From: JBBRLA01 sp038231615
GTDB taxonomy: Bacteria > Myxococcota_A > Polyangia > Palsa-1104 > JAEUJZ01
Reading direction: 5' to 3'
DNA length: 33,754 nucleotides
NCBI GenBank assembly: GCA_038231615.1
Contig: JBBRLA010000006.1
Span: forward strand, 1 to 33,754
Every line of letters begins with the position of its first letter. The first letter of the stretch is position 1. Both the position numbers and the translations under genes were made by a program. Below, piece by piece: positions 1-6,638 of this stretch. The notes under the pieces were generated by a model. The model had not been told where the DNA came from, did not search any database, and saw only the letters and a list, made by a program, of their open reading frames with translations.

Positions 1-2
1 CT

Positions 3-1016
3 CCGCGCCCCTCGCGAGTACAGGCTGCCTTCCATAGATGGGTGCGCTGGGCGTGTTCTGCGCCGGTATGGCCGCGGACCGAAGCCGACCATGAGGATCG
101 GGCCGGCGATGATTGCCGGCGCTTTCAATTGGAGGTGCCCAGCATTACCTTGAATCACGGCGAGATCCTCGGTGTGGTCGGTGAGAACGGTACCGGCAAG
201 ACGACGCTGCTCCGCGTCTTGGTCCGTGATCTCTGCGCCGCAGGGTATGACAAGCTGGACCTGGATCTTCCCAAGAAGGACGGGCGTTCCGAGTGGACCC
301 GGGTAGCGTTCGTTCCGCAGCATCCACCGCCCTGGAAGGGAACCGTCGCCGAGTACCTGCAGTTCCAAGCCGCTTTCCATGGTTGCACGAAGCTGGAGAC
401 GAACCAGGGCTACGTGAACCGCGCGATTGATCAACTGGACCTCTACAGTCACCGCGGCAAGAAGTGGCATGAACTGTCGGGGGGATTTCAGATGCGAGCG
501 GCAATCGCCGCGGCCATTGTCGCGATACCGCCGCTCTTGGTGCTGGACGAGCCCCTCGCTCCTCTCGACCCGCACGCGCAGCAGGAACTACTCCGCTGGA
601 TGGAACGCTCCTGCCGGTCTCATGAACTCATGGGGCTCATCGTATCGTCACAGCATGTCCCGGAGATCGAGAGTGTGACCGACAAGATCCTACGCATCGC
701 GAACGGGTGTGCCCGCTTCCATGAGCCACCGCAAGGGTCGACCTTCTTCAAGGTGTCCTTCGTTGCGAAAACCGCGAACGATCGGTACCAGCTGAGCCGC
801 CGCCTCGAGACGTTTCGGGAGCAAGGCCGTATCCTCGACTGCAACTACAATCCATCTGCGCGCTTCGCAGTCGTCAAGCTCGAAGGTCATAAAACGATCG
901 CCGAAATGGCCGCGATGCTAGACGTTCCGCTCATTGCGGTGGCCGATTTGACCCGGTCGTCCGAGTTGAGCCTGCTGCGGCAGAAAGACGAAACCTCTTT
1001 GCCAACGGGGCACTGA
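3..1016 (+). CDS. ABC transporter ATP-binding protein (5' end open at window edge)
   Basis: This is the cytoplasmic ATPase of an ABC transporter. Counting from a GTG at 42, the Walker A motif GENGTGKTT lies at residues 48-56, the Q-loop near VPQH (91-94), the signature LSGGFQMR at 145-152, Walker B LLVLDEP at 165-171, and the switch His in SSQH at about 205. A tail of roughly 100 residues follows the nucleotide-binding domain, as in many ABC-2 ATPases. The frame has no stop back to the window edge, and the sequence before about residue 28 does not resemble a normal ABC N-terminus. The true start may therefore lie outside the window; GTG 42 is only the first in-window candidate. The stop is 4 bases before the ATG of the membrane partner, so the two genes are almost certainly one transcript. 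The substrate is not identifiable. Confidence 0.85.
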   Translation, partial: PRPSRVQAAFHRWVRWACSAPVWPRTEADHEDRAGDDCRRFQLEVPSITLNHGEILGVVGENGTGKTTLLRVLVRDLCAAGYDKLDLDLPKKDGRSEWTRVAFVPQHPPPWKGTVAEYLQFQAAFHGCTKLETNQGYVNRAIDQLDLYSHRGKKWHELSGGFQMRAAIAAAIVAIPPLLVLDEPLAPLDPHAQQELLRWMERSCRSHELMGLIVSSQHVPEIESVTDKILRIANGCARFHEPPQGSTFFKVSFVAKTANDRYQLSRRLETFREQGRILDCNYNPSARFAVVKLEGHKTIAEMAAMLDVPLIAVADLTRSSELSLLRQKDETSLPTGH

Positions 1017-1020
1017 CACC

Positions 1021-2388
1021 ATGACGATTGCGTCTTTGCAGAAGAAGCATCGTAAGTTCTGGATCAGGTACCCGCGCTTGTACGTCCTGAGCCCCTTCGC
1101 GGTGGCAGGGTACGCCATCAGCGCTATCGCGGCCTCTACCGTGATTATCGGATGTCAGCAGAATACGATCGGGCATCCCATCGACGCCTCGCAGCACATG
1201 TGGATCTTCGCGGCGACCGCCACCGCCTTCGCCGCCTGGTGGCTCACCAGGTGGCAGTGGCGCGACCGCCCTTCGCTTCCACGAAGCTGCCGGGGTGGCT
1301 TCTGGTGGAGCTTTGGGGCCGCCTTCGCCTGCATGTTCATCGTCTTCGGGACCGCCCCGCTCGCCGGTTACCAGGCCGAGCGGGCGGTACGCTCCCTGGT
1401 TCCCCGGCAGACCCTGATCCAGGATGCCATCGCCATGCGCAGGTACACGCACATGCCCTCTCGCGAGGATGCGCAAAACGTCATGGAGCCGGTTCATACG
1501 CTGATCCGCTGGTTCGGACTCGACCGGCCGATTGCGGACAACGGGCCGGAGATCATTCTCCTGGGAAACTTTTCGCAGTCCAACAGCGACTTCTCGGGGA
1601 TCGGCAATCTGGAAAGATACCGGAAGGAGGATCTGTCTGGGCTCGATCCGAAAGAGATCCTTCGCAGATGTGAAGCCGCCAAGGCGGACTACCTGAAGCT
1701 GTTACCATATCATGAGAAGTATGCGATCCCCTATCGATATCCAAACACCGCTCGCTACTGTGAGTTTCCCGCCTCGTTCGTATTGACACCCTCTCAGCTG
1801 GACCAACGCTATTTGGGATTCATGGCGCACGCTCAAGCACATGAGCTCTCCGAACACGGAATGCCAGTATGGCGCCGGTCGCGGCGCCTCATCAAGCTCT
1901 TCTCCGCGGCATTCTGCTTCGCGGCGTTTGCTTGGTTGGCCGGGGTAGTTAAACCCCGGAACATCCTCAACGGCGCGTGGGTGTTATCGGTGGTCACCAT
2001 CGCCCTCCTCCTCCTTCGTCCCAGCAATTTACTCCTCCGGGATGGAGGCGCGGCGATTTCGCTGAGGATGATCTTGCTTTGCATATGGGTTGGCTCGGTC
2101 GTCGTCGTATGGCGGCGACAGCGCCGGGACGCGTTTCAGGAGTGCTGCGTGATCGCCGCCGTCCTGCTGCCGGTTGCGATGGTGGCGCTGGACTGGGCGC
2201 TGGACTGGGCGCTCAATTGGTATTCATACGACCACAGAGGTCTGATTGTCCCCATCTGGTGGTGGCACGACTTCATCAAGGTTCCCGGCTTCGTGCAGAT
2301 CGAGCTGCTGCTACCTTTTTATTGGCTCGTGAGCGTTCCGCTCAGTGCTTGGCTGGATCGCTATCGATCGCTTCCTCACACAAGCTAG
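1021..2388 (+). CDS. Polytopic membrane protein, putative permease partner of the ABC ATPase
   Basis: A 455-residue membrane protein. Hydrophobic segments are visible near residues 23-43, 59-76 and 93-115. A polar region of about 170 residues (roughly 116-285) follows, then four or more further segments near 287-306, 318-336, 345-362 and 372-392, with a last one near 420-440. The pattern of few N-terminal spans, a large extracytoplasmic domain and a C-terminal bundle is common among ABC-2 type permeases. With the ATPase gene ending 4 bases upstream, a permease role is the best inference. I see no family-defining motif. A short internal repeat reads LDWALDWALNW near residues 390-400. The last 47 bp overlap the 3' end of the convergent O-antigen-ligase-like gene. 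Confidence 0.75.
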   Translation: MTIASLQKKHRKFWIRYPRLYVLSPFAVAGYAISAIAASTVIIGCQQNTIGHPIDASQHMWIFAATATAFAAWWLTRWQWRDRPSLPRSCRGGFWWSFGAAFACMFIVFGTAPLAGYQAERAVRSLVPRQTLIQDAIAMRRYTHMPSREDAQNVMEPVHTLIRWFGLDRPIADNGPEIILLGNFSQSNSDFSGIGNLERYRKEDLSGLDPKEILRRCEAAKADYLKLLPYHEKYAIPYRYPNTARYCEFPASFVLTPSQLDQRYLGFMAHAQAHELSEHGMPVWRRSRRLIKLFSAAFCFAAFAWLAGVVKPRNILNGAWVLSVVTIALLLLRPSNLLLRDGGAAISLRMILLCIWVGSVVVVWRRQRRDAFQECCVIAAVLLPVAMVALDWALDWALNWYSYDHRGLIVPIWWWHDFIKVPGFVQIELLLPFYWLVSVPLSAWLDRYRSLPHTS

Positions 2389-3655
2389 ACACGGCGCCAG
2401 GATTCACCTGACCTTCGGCGCTCCACGCACCCCATAGCGCCCAAAGCCACCAAGCGGAGGCTGTGTGGCGTAGCATGTTTTCGGTGAGCGAGATCAGACA
2501 ATAAGATAACACGCTGATTGGGAACACGCTGTGTCGCCAACCGGTTCGTATGGATTGCTTCAGCGCAAAGAGTGAAAAAGAGATCAAGATGATCAGGTAG
2601 ATTCCCAAGCCGACGACGCCCTCCTCTACCAGCAGGCGAATATAATCATTGTGTGCTTCGCTGCTTGGGTCAGCGCGGCGCGCCGGATCCTTGTAACGAT
2701 CCCACACCGTGGGGAAGGTGCCATAACCAAACCCAAGGATCGGACGCATCGCAAAGATCTTGAACGAACCCCGTACCACCCACCATCGCCACTGAAGGGA
2801 GTCGGCGCGGGGCGGGCGCTGGCTCACGCGGCGCACGACGGATAAATCCATGACTTCTGCCTGGAAGCATGGCGGCAGAAAGCGGCTCGCCATTCCAAGA
2901 AGGAGCACAGCAATCATGCCCCCGATCATTGCATGTAACAAACGGCGGCGGCGGCGCAAGAAAGCGATTGAAACCGATGAGAACACCAGGACAATCCATG
3001 CTGCGCGCGTGTAAGTAGCGATGATCATCAGGACCAGCAACAGGGAGAAGAAAAGATAGGCGCGCTTGCGCGAAGTGGCATCTCTCTCGCGCTCGCGCGC
3101 GATCAAGGCCAGCATGACAAGGCAAAAAGTCGCCAGGACATTAGGGTGGGCAAAGGTGCCGTAGACGCGATTCGTGAACGTATCGATGGTCAAGCCGGTG
3201 TTGCTGGCGAACTGATAGCACGCGGTGAGCACCGGCGCGGTCGCCGCCACCAGCGCCGCAGCGGTCAATCGTCGCAAGAATGTGCTCTCCAGCCTCTTGG
3301 TCAACACGAAACATGTAAAAAATGACATCGCTAGGTTAATAACCCTAAACGATTCTAGAATCGTGCCGACGCGATCAGCGCTGTAGACGACGCTCGACAT
3401 GGAAAGCAGGACCAGAGCAGGCCAAGCACACTTGAGGGGAGCATGGCGTAGAGCGATCCGCCCGGAAATCATGATCCATGTACAGATTAGGAAAAGCGTC
3501 AGCGATAGAAGAGCAATCCAGTTGACCCCGAGCCCTCCCCATGTAAAGAAATGCCAATCGCGCGACACGTCGAGGGCAGGGCGAAGGCCTAGGAATGCCA
3601 GGAACATCCAGCTCGCGCCGGCCAAACAGCGAGACGCCCTGGGACGACCGCTCAT
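2342..3655 (-). CDS. O-antigen ligase-like (WaaL/Wzy_C) membrane protein
   Basis: A 437-residue, strongly hydrophobic protein with about ten or eleven predicted membrane segments. The C-terminal half contains the typical Wzy_C/O-antigen-ligase region: a GFGYGTFP motif followed by EAHNDYIRLLVEEGVVGL, the conserved H-N-x-Y-hydrophobic-E-x-G pattern. This family ligates or polymerises undecaprenyl-linked glycans on the periplasmic side of the inner membrane. I chose the ATG at 3655 because it overlaps the stop of the upstream glycosyltransferase as ATGA, and AGAAGA precedes it. An ATG at 3670 would add five residues but has no visible ribosome-binding site. Ligase and polymerase cannot be separated by sequence alone. 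Confidence 0.85.
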   Translation of the reverse strand: MSGRPRASRCLAGASWMFLAFLGLRPALDVSRDWHFFTWGGLGVNWIALLSLTLFLICTWIMISGRIALRHAPLKCAWPALVLLSMSSVVYSADRVGTILESFRVINLAMSFFTCFVLTKRLESTFLRRLTAAALVAATAPVLTACYQFASNTGLTIDTFTNRVYGTFAHPNVLATFCLVMLALIARERERDATSRKRAYLFFSLLLVLMIIATYTRAAWIVLVFSSVSIAFLRRRRRLLHAMIGGMIAVLLLGMASRFLPPCFQAEVMDLSVVRRVSQRPPRADSLQWRWWVVRGSFKIFAMRPILGFGYGTFPTVWDRYKDPARRADPSSEAHNDYIRLLVEEGVVGLGIYLIILISFSLFALKQSIRTGWRHSVFPISVLSYCLISLTENMLRHTASAWWLWALWGAWSAEGQVNPGAVSSLCEEAIDSDPAKH

Positions 3656-4908
3656 GTCTTCTGGCGCCATGCGTGTGGTGCGTGTGTGCCCGTGCGTGAG
3701 AGGCGATAGAGCTCATCTAAGCCGTCGAGGTGATCATCCCAGGCGTGCGCCTGACGCGCGCGGTCGATGCCTGCCCGGCGCATCGCCGTGCGTGAGGCGT
3801 CTGGCAGCGCGGTGAAGCGCAGCAGTGCCTTCGTCCAGGCCGCTTCGCTTCCCGCTGGTACGAGGAATCCCTCGACGCCATCTTTGATGAGTTCGGGGAT
3901 CCCGCCGATTTCGGACGCAAGAACGGGGATTCCACTGCCCAACGCTTCGAGGAGCGATAGCGGACAATTCTCGTAATGCAAGCTAGGCACGATGACGGCT
4001 TCTGATTGAGCTCGCACCGCCTGTAGTTCCGCCGGCCGAAGGAATCCAAGAAAGCGGATCCGGCCGGGAGCAAGATCAGCCGCCAAGCGTCGCAGGCGCG
4101 GCTCCTCAGGGCCGGTGCCGCAAATCCATAGAGGAAATGTGGATACGCGCGCAACCGCCCGAAGTATAGTCTCGATCCCTTTGGTCGCAACCAAACGGCC
4201 TGCGAAGAGGAGATAGCCGCCACCCCCAAGCGCGGGCCCCGATGCAATGTCGGTTGGATTTCTCAGGAGCGATAGCTGGGCTCGATCGATGCCCCAGTGT
4301 ACCATCGTCTCCAGGAGGAATCCAGACGGTGCGATGAACCGATGCACGGTTCGGTGGTACACGCGCGCCATAGAGGTCATCGTCATCTCCGCCATCGCGA
4401 GAGCACTTTTGGCGATGGATTCGCCGAGGCAGCGATGGGCGATCGCGTTCCAATATTGGCCGCCACGGCAACGTTCGCATAGTGCGCCATGTGTGAACAT
4501 CTGATAATTCGGGCAGGCGAGTTTGTAATCGTGGAGAGTCTGTACGCAGGGAATCCGAGCGTTGCGAATCGGTTCGAGGACGGAGCTGGACAAGTGATGG
4601 TAAATGTTGTGCAGGTGAACCACATCGGGACGAGCCTGCAGGAGAGCACGACGCACCGCGCTGTGCGCGTCGATGTTCCAAAGGAAATCGAGCGCTTTTC
4701 GTGCATCCCGCATCGGTCCCTCACGACGGGTCAAATCGTTGCGTCGGACAAACCAGAAGCCTCCAGGATCGGGCTCGTTGGTGGGGGAGCGCGTCGACAC
4801 CGCGTACACGTCGTGGCCGCGCCGTGCCTGCATCGCCATTAGGCGGTGTAAATACACTTCGGCGCCGCCGTTAAGGTCGAAGAACTTGTTGACGTGAAGC
4901 ACTCTCAT
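3652..4908 (-). CDS. Glycosyltransferase family 4 (GT-B fold)
   Basis: A 418-residue retaining GT-B glycosyltransferase, probably cytoplasmic and adding a sugar from a nucleotide donor to a lipid-linked glycan. The N-terminal domain opens with VLHVNKFFDLNGGAE, the glycine-rich acceptor-side loop. Next come HLHNIYHHLSSSVL and a cysteine-rich stretch (HDYKLACPN, then CERC) typical of exopolysaccharide GT4 enzymes. The C-terminal donor domain has LLFAGRLVATKG, ICGTGPEE and the E-x7-E region ENCPLSLLEALGSGIPVLAS. ATG 4908 begins exactly at the conserved core. A GTG at 4920 lies 3 bases after GGAGG and is the alternative start. The gene is translationally coupled to the O-antigen-ligase-like gene through an ATGA overlap. 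Sugar specificity is unknown. Confidence 0.88.
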   Translation of the reverse strand: MRVLHVNKFFDLNGGAEVYLHRLMAMQARRGHDVYAVSTRSPTNEPDPGGFWFVRRNDLTRREGPMRDARKALDFLWNIDAHSAVRRALLQARPDVVHLHNIYHHLSSSVLEPIRNARIPCVQTLHDYKLACPNYQMFTHGALCERCRGGQYWNAIAHRCLGESIAKSALAMAEMTMTSMARVYHRTVHRFIAPSGFLLETMVHWGIDRAQLSLLRNPTDIASGPALGGGGYLLFAGRLVATKGIETILRAVARVSTFPLWICGTGPEEPRLRRLAADLAPGRIRFLGFLRPAELQAVRAQSEAVIVPSLHYENCPLSLLEALGSGIPVLASEIGGIPELIKDGVEGFLVPAGSEAAWTKALLRFTALPDASRTAMRRAGIDRARQAHAWDDHLDGLDELYRLSRTGTHAPHAWRQKT

Positions 4909-5064
4909 TGGCGGCGCCACAAGCCTCCGGATCTACCCAACAAGGAGAGATAGAATACCACGCGGTAGTCACTGTCGCCTGCTCGTGTCATCTTGTCAAT
5001 CGGATACTTCCAACCAGGAATTGCGGCAGTGTGCGTCGATGGGGTACAATGGAGCTTGGCTCCG

Positions 5065-5210
5065 TATGGATTCCAGGGAGCTGCCGTCGCCAAGGTTACC
5101 GCCAGAGCAATGGTTTGGAGCAGTCGCCGACGAGAAGCAGGTCGAAACCCCGAAAGGCTATCGCAACATCAGTGTCAGCGATGACATACGCCATCTCCCT
5201 GGAATCCATA
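5065..5210. repeat. MITE-like element with 16-bp terminal inverted repeats
   Basis: The left arm TATGGATTCCAGGGAG (5065-5080) and right arm CTCCCTGGAATCCATA (5195-5210) are perfect inverted complements. They enclose 114 bp without coding potential. Both ends carry TA as the outermost dinucleotide, which would fit a TA-targeting transposon, but no separate target-site duplication is visible. A related degenerate motif recurs at 5341-5357. A long-range hairpin or a chance palindrome in a repeat-rich area cannot be excluded. Confidence 0.45.
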
Positions 5211-5310
5211 AAGAGAAAAAGTGTTTATCACACCCCACCTATGCGCACCTCCGCTATTCCCTGGTTGAAGGGTTTCAATGGGTAGGTATTCGTAGGTTAA
5301 AGTAGCCTAT

Positions 5311-5429
5311 GGCTTTGCCATGCCGAGCGACTCGGCTGATGGACTCCCTCGGATTCCATCGGCCTTTCTCTGCAAGGCCTGGTGCGCGTTCTTGCCCTGT
5401 CGGAATCCGTAGGAGTCCTCGGCTTTGCC
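5311..5429. repeat. Nested hairpin cluster bounded by a 9-bp direct repeat
   Basis: GGCTTTGCC occurs at both ends (5311-5319 and 5421-5429). Inside are a perfect 6-bp hairpin GCCGAG-cga-CTCGGC (5322-5336), a 17-bp inverted repeat with 15 matches (5341-5357 against 5402-5418), and within its loop GGCCTT-7-AAGGCC (5361-5379). The stretch could be a structured RNA or the remnant of a mobile element. No known RNA family is recognised. Confidence 0.4.
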
Positions 5430-5430
5430 C

Positions 5431-5475
5431 AAAAATTAGCACCTGGCCATTTATTCAGGTTCTTGCCTAATTTTT
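5431..5475. terminator. Bidirectional terminator-like hairpin
   Basis: AAAAATTAG (5431-5439) and CTAATTTTT (5467-5475) are perfect complements, with an inner ACCTG/CAGGT stem (5441-5445 and 5456-5460). The A-run/T-run ends make it terminator-like in both directions. The TAG stop of the truncated toxin frame (5467-5469) lies in the right arm. Confidence 0.45.
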
Positions 5476-5658
5476 CAAGAAACCACCCAATGGTCCGATC
5501 ACTCGACAGCTACATCCCAACCGCCGCGCCTGCTCCAGCGCCAAGGCGCGGCCCCACCATGCAGGATGCCGCCAGCGCCCACGCCTCGCCCCGGCGATGG
5601 CGTCAACGATCTGCCACAGGTTCTTGTTGGCCGTTGGCCTGAAGAGAAGGATGCTCAC
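5467..5658 (-). pseudogene. Truncated ParE/RelE-type toxin (copy 1)
   Basis: The first 23 or so residues, MSILLFRPTANKNLWQIVDA, match the start of the intact toxin at 7106-7417 (MSFFRFRPTANKELWKIVMS). After that, no frame resembles the toxin, and the open frame ends after 63 residues with arginine- and glycine-rich sequence of no family character. The conserved C-terminal toxin block (YLIQF, EITRV, GRRDP in the intact copy) is missing. The GTG start overlaps the antitoxin stop as GTGA, exactly as in copy 2, so this was once an equivalent operon. It is probably inactive as a toxin, since RelE/ParE folds need the C-terminal strands and basic residues. Confidence 0.7.
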
Positions 5659-5846
5659 CGGGCTTCGGCGCGCTGTCGGAGGTGCTCGCGCAGGTTCCTA
5701 AAGACGATCTCAGCTTCGATGGACTCGCCGGGCTCAGCGTCGGCCTCGTCGCACATGGCCTCTAGCTCGTCGTCGGTCCATTCGCAGACCGGCTCATCTG
5801 GGGCTTGTGCGAATCGAGGAAGGGGAGTTGCTGCGCTGCCGGCCAT
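5655..5846 (-). CDS. Antitoxin-like small acidic protein (copy 1)
   Basis: A 63-residue acidic protein, identical at about 47 of 63 positions to the copy at 7414-7605. The core is PDEPVCEWTDDELEAM followed by PGESIEAEIVFRNLRE; the C-terminal amphipathic helix resembles the toxin-binding tails of ParD-like antitoxins. It lacks an obvious DNA-binding domain. The ATG at 5846 follows GGAGG. A longer frame runs upstream on this strand, but similarity to copy 2 begins at this ATG. Both copies conserve the protein well although the downstream toxin here is broken. It may persist as an anti-toxin acting on copy 2, or simply be recently orphaned. The antitoxin call rests on gene order, not on a recognised family. 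Confidence 0.72.
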   Translation of the reverse strand: MAGSAATPLPRFAQAPDEPVCEWTDDELEAMCDEADAEPGESIEAEIVFRNLREHLRQRAEAR

Positions 5847-5848
5847 GT

Positions 5849-5927
5849 GAAGACCTCCGATAGATGAAGGTAGCAGGGTGAGATAAGGTGCGCAATTAAA
5901 ATGGTCATGATATATGGTGAGGTCTTC
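5849..5927. promoter_or_regulatory. Inverted repeat at both start sites of the divergent promoter region
   Basis: GAAGACCTC (5849-5857) and GAGGTCTTC (5919-5927) form a perfect 9-bp inverted repeat. Each arm sits immediately upstream of one start codon and contributes that gene's ribosome-binding purines. A symmetric pair in a divergent region is the expected layout of an operator, and the RHH/AT-hook protein is the obvious candidate binder. The repeat could instead simply reflect two similar leader sequences. Copy 2 does not conserve the second arm. Confidence 0.35.
5867..5895 (-). promoter_or_regulatory. Putative promoter of antitoxin-toxin copy 1
   Basis: On the minus strand TTGCGC and TACCTT are separated by 17 bases, with the antitoxin ATG about 20 bases downstream. 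The block CCTGCTAnnTT around the -10 is shared with the equivalent position of copy 2, which supports it over a chance match. The hexamers themselves are weak. Confidence 0.4.
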
Positions 5928-5928
5928 C

Positions 5929-6117
5929 ATGGCCACGCCGAAGAAGAAGAAACGCCCCGTTGGACGCCCGAAGGGTAGCGGGACGGGCAAGAAAACCAGG
6001 GAGTACAAGATCAGTCTTCCTTTCGACGTAGCGGACTGGCTTGATGAGCAGCCGAACAAGAGCGCTGCGATTGCCAGCGTGCTTCGTGCGTACATCATCA
6101 ATATCGACGAGAAATAA
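5929..6117 (+). CDS. Small AT-hook / ribbon-helix-helix protein (copy 1)
   Basis: A 62-residue basic protein. Residues 4-16 are lysine-rich and contain a GRPKG AT-hook core. They are followed by YKISLPFDVADWLDEQPN, then a helix SAAIASVLRAYI: a short beta strand plus two helices, as in ribbon-helix-helix repressors such as MetJ/Arc/CopG. ATG 5929 is preceded by GAGG. An earlier in-frame GTG at 5914 would add five residues and overlap the operator-like repeat. It is divergent from antitoxin copy 1, and the same arrangement recurs at 7701-7916, sharing GRPKG, ISLP, DVA and WLDEQ. A role as autoregulator of the module is inferred from this layout. Confidence 0.78.
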   Translation: MATPKKKKRPVGRPKGSGTGKKTREYKISLPFDVADWLDEQPNKSAAIASVLRAYIINIDEK

Positions 6118-6144
6118 TTTCATTTGCCCTTCTAAAGGAAGACT

Positions 6145-6212
6145 GTGCCTCCGACGCTGAGGCCCGACCCCGGCACCCTCACCCCGCTGCGCCTTGTGAA
6201 GTGCGGCCCGGC
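6145..6212 (+). repeat. 68-bp direct repeat, copy A
   Basis: It matches 8437-8504 at 62 of 68 bases in the same orientation. It encodes the N-terminus PPTLRPDPGTLTPLRLVKCG of the HNH-like protein here and the C-terminus of the unknown 142-aa protein there. Confidence 0.75.
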
Positions 6213-6638
6213 AGAACTTGTCCCCGTGCCGAAGGAACTGCCGCCGGTGCGGTCGGATGCCTTCCGGGAGTTTGTGCGCGGCCACCTGTGCATCGCCTGC
6301 GAGCGCGCGCACCGCCCGACCGAGGCCCACCACGAAGGGCCCCACGGGTTAGCGTGAAGACCGATGATCTGTGGTGCGTGCCGCTGTGCGCCGGTTTCGA
6401 CGGGTGCCACCGCCACTACACCGACAAGAACCACCTGCCTGGCCTCTCCCGCGTCGTCTCGCTTGCCCTCATGCACGAAGCCCAGCGGGTTCTCGTCGCG
6501 GCGTTTTGCCGCCGCCTGCTTCTGCTTCTCGTTCCGCCGCCCCTCGTCGGGGACGTGCCAAGCGAAGCAGAGCAGCACCTCTTTGATCTGCTCAACGAGG
6601 AAGAGCGGTCGGAGATGGCAGGAGGCGCCCATGCGTAA
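6145..6638 (+). pseudogene. HNH/DUF968-like phage protein, frameshifted
   Basis: The GTG at 6145 follows AAAGGAAG. The first frame reads through CIACERAHRPTEAHHEGPHG and stops at 6355-6357. The next frame, one base back, continues directly with SVKTDDLWCVPLCAGFDGCHRHY and ends at 6636-6638. Joined at the GGG run 6346-6348, the two give one protein of about 164 residues with a CxxC, an EAHH, a PLC and an HxxY/H cluster. That is the zinc-binding HNH layout of DUF968/Ref-like phage recombination proteins. One missing G in the run would restore the frame, so this is either a recent indel or a sequencing error. The 3' end overlaps the lipoprotein start by 8 bases, as in compact phage genomes. The first 68 bp recur at 8437-8504. 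Confidence 0.6.

Larger units (their letters stand above)
4921..5466. other. Gene-free region rich in inverted repeats
   Basis: No convincing gene is present in these 546 bases. The short open frames overlap on both strands and none has a credible start or family motif. The stretch instead holds a 16-bp perfect inverted repeat pair (5065-5080 and 5195-5210), a group of nested hairpins (5311-5429) and the first part of a bidirectional terminator-like hairpin (5431-5475). The promoter of the glycosyltransferase operon should lie near its left edge, but no clear -35/-10 pair is visible. The layout resembles the worn boundary of a mobile island. Confidence 0.6.

Noticed and set aside
4905..5093. 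Small minus-strand frame upstream of the glycosyltransferase
   Set aside because: It overlaps the glycosyltransferase start and the inverted-repeat region and shows no homologous motif. The WRRQ tail is just the GT start read in another frame.
5431..5475. Integron attC site
   Set aside because: The ATTAG...CTAAT arms resemble attC core bases, but they are inside-out relative to the RYYYAAC...GTTRRRY order on either strand, and no integrase or cassette series is present.
6340..6360. Programmed -1 ribosomal frameshift in the HNH-like gene
   Set aside because: There is no X XXY YYZ slippery heptamer at the junction and no clear downstream stimulatory structure; a missing G in a homopolymer is simpler.
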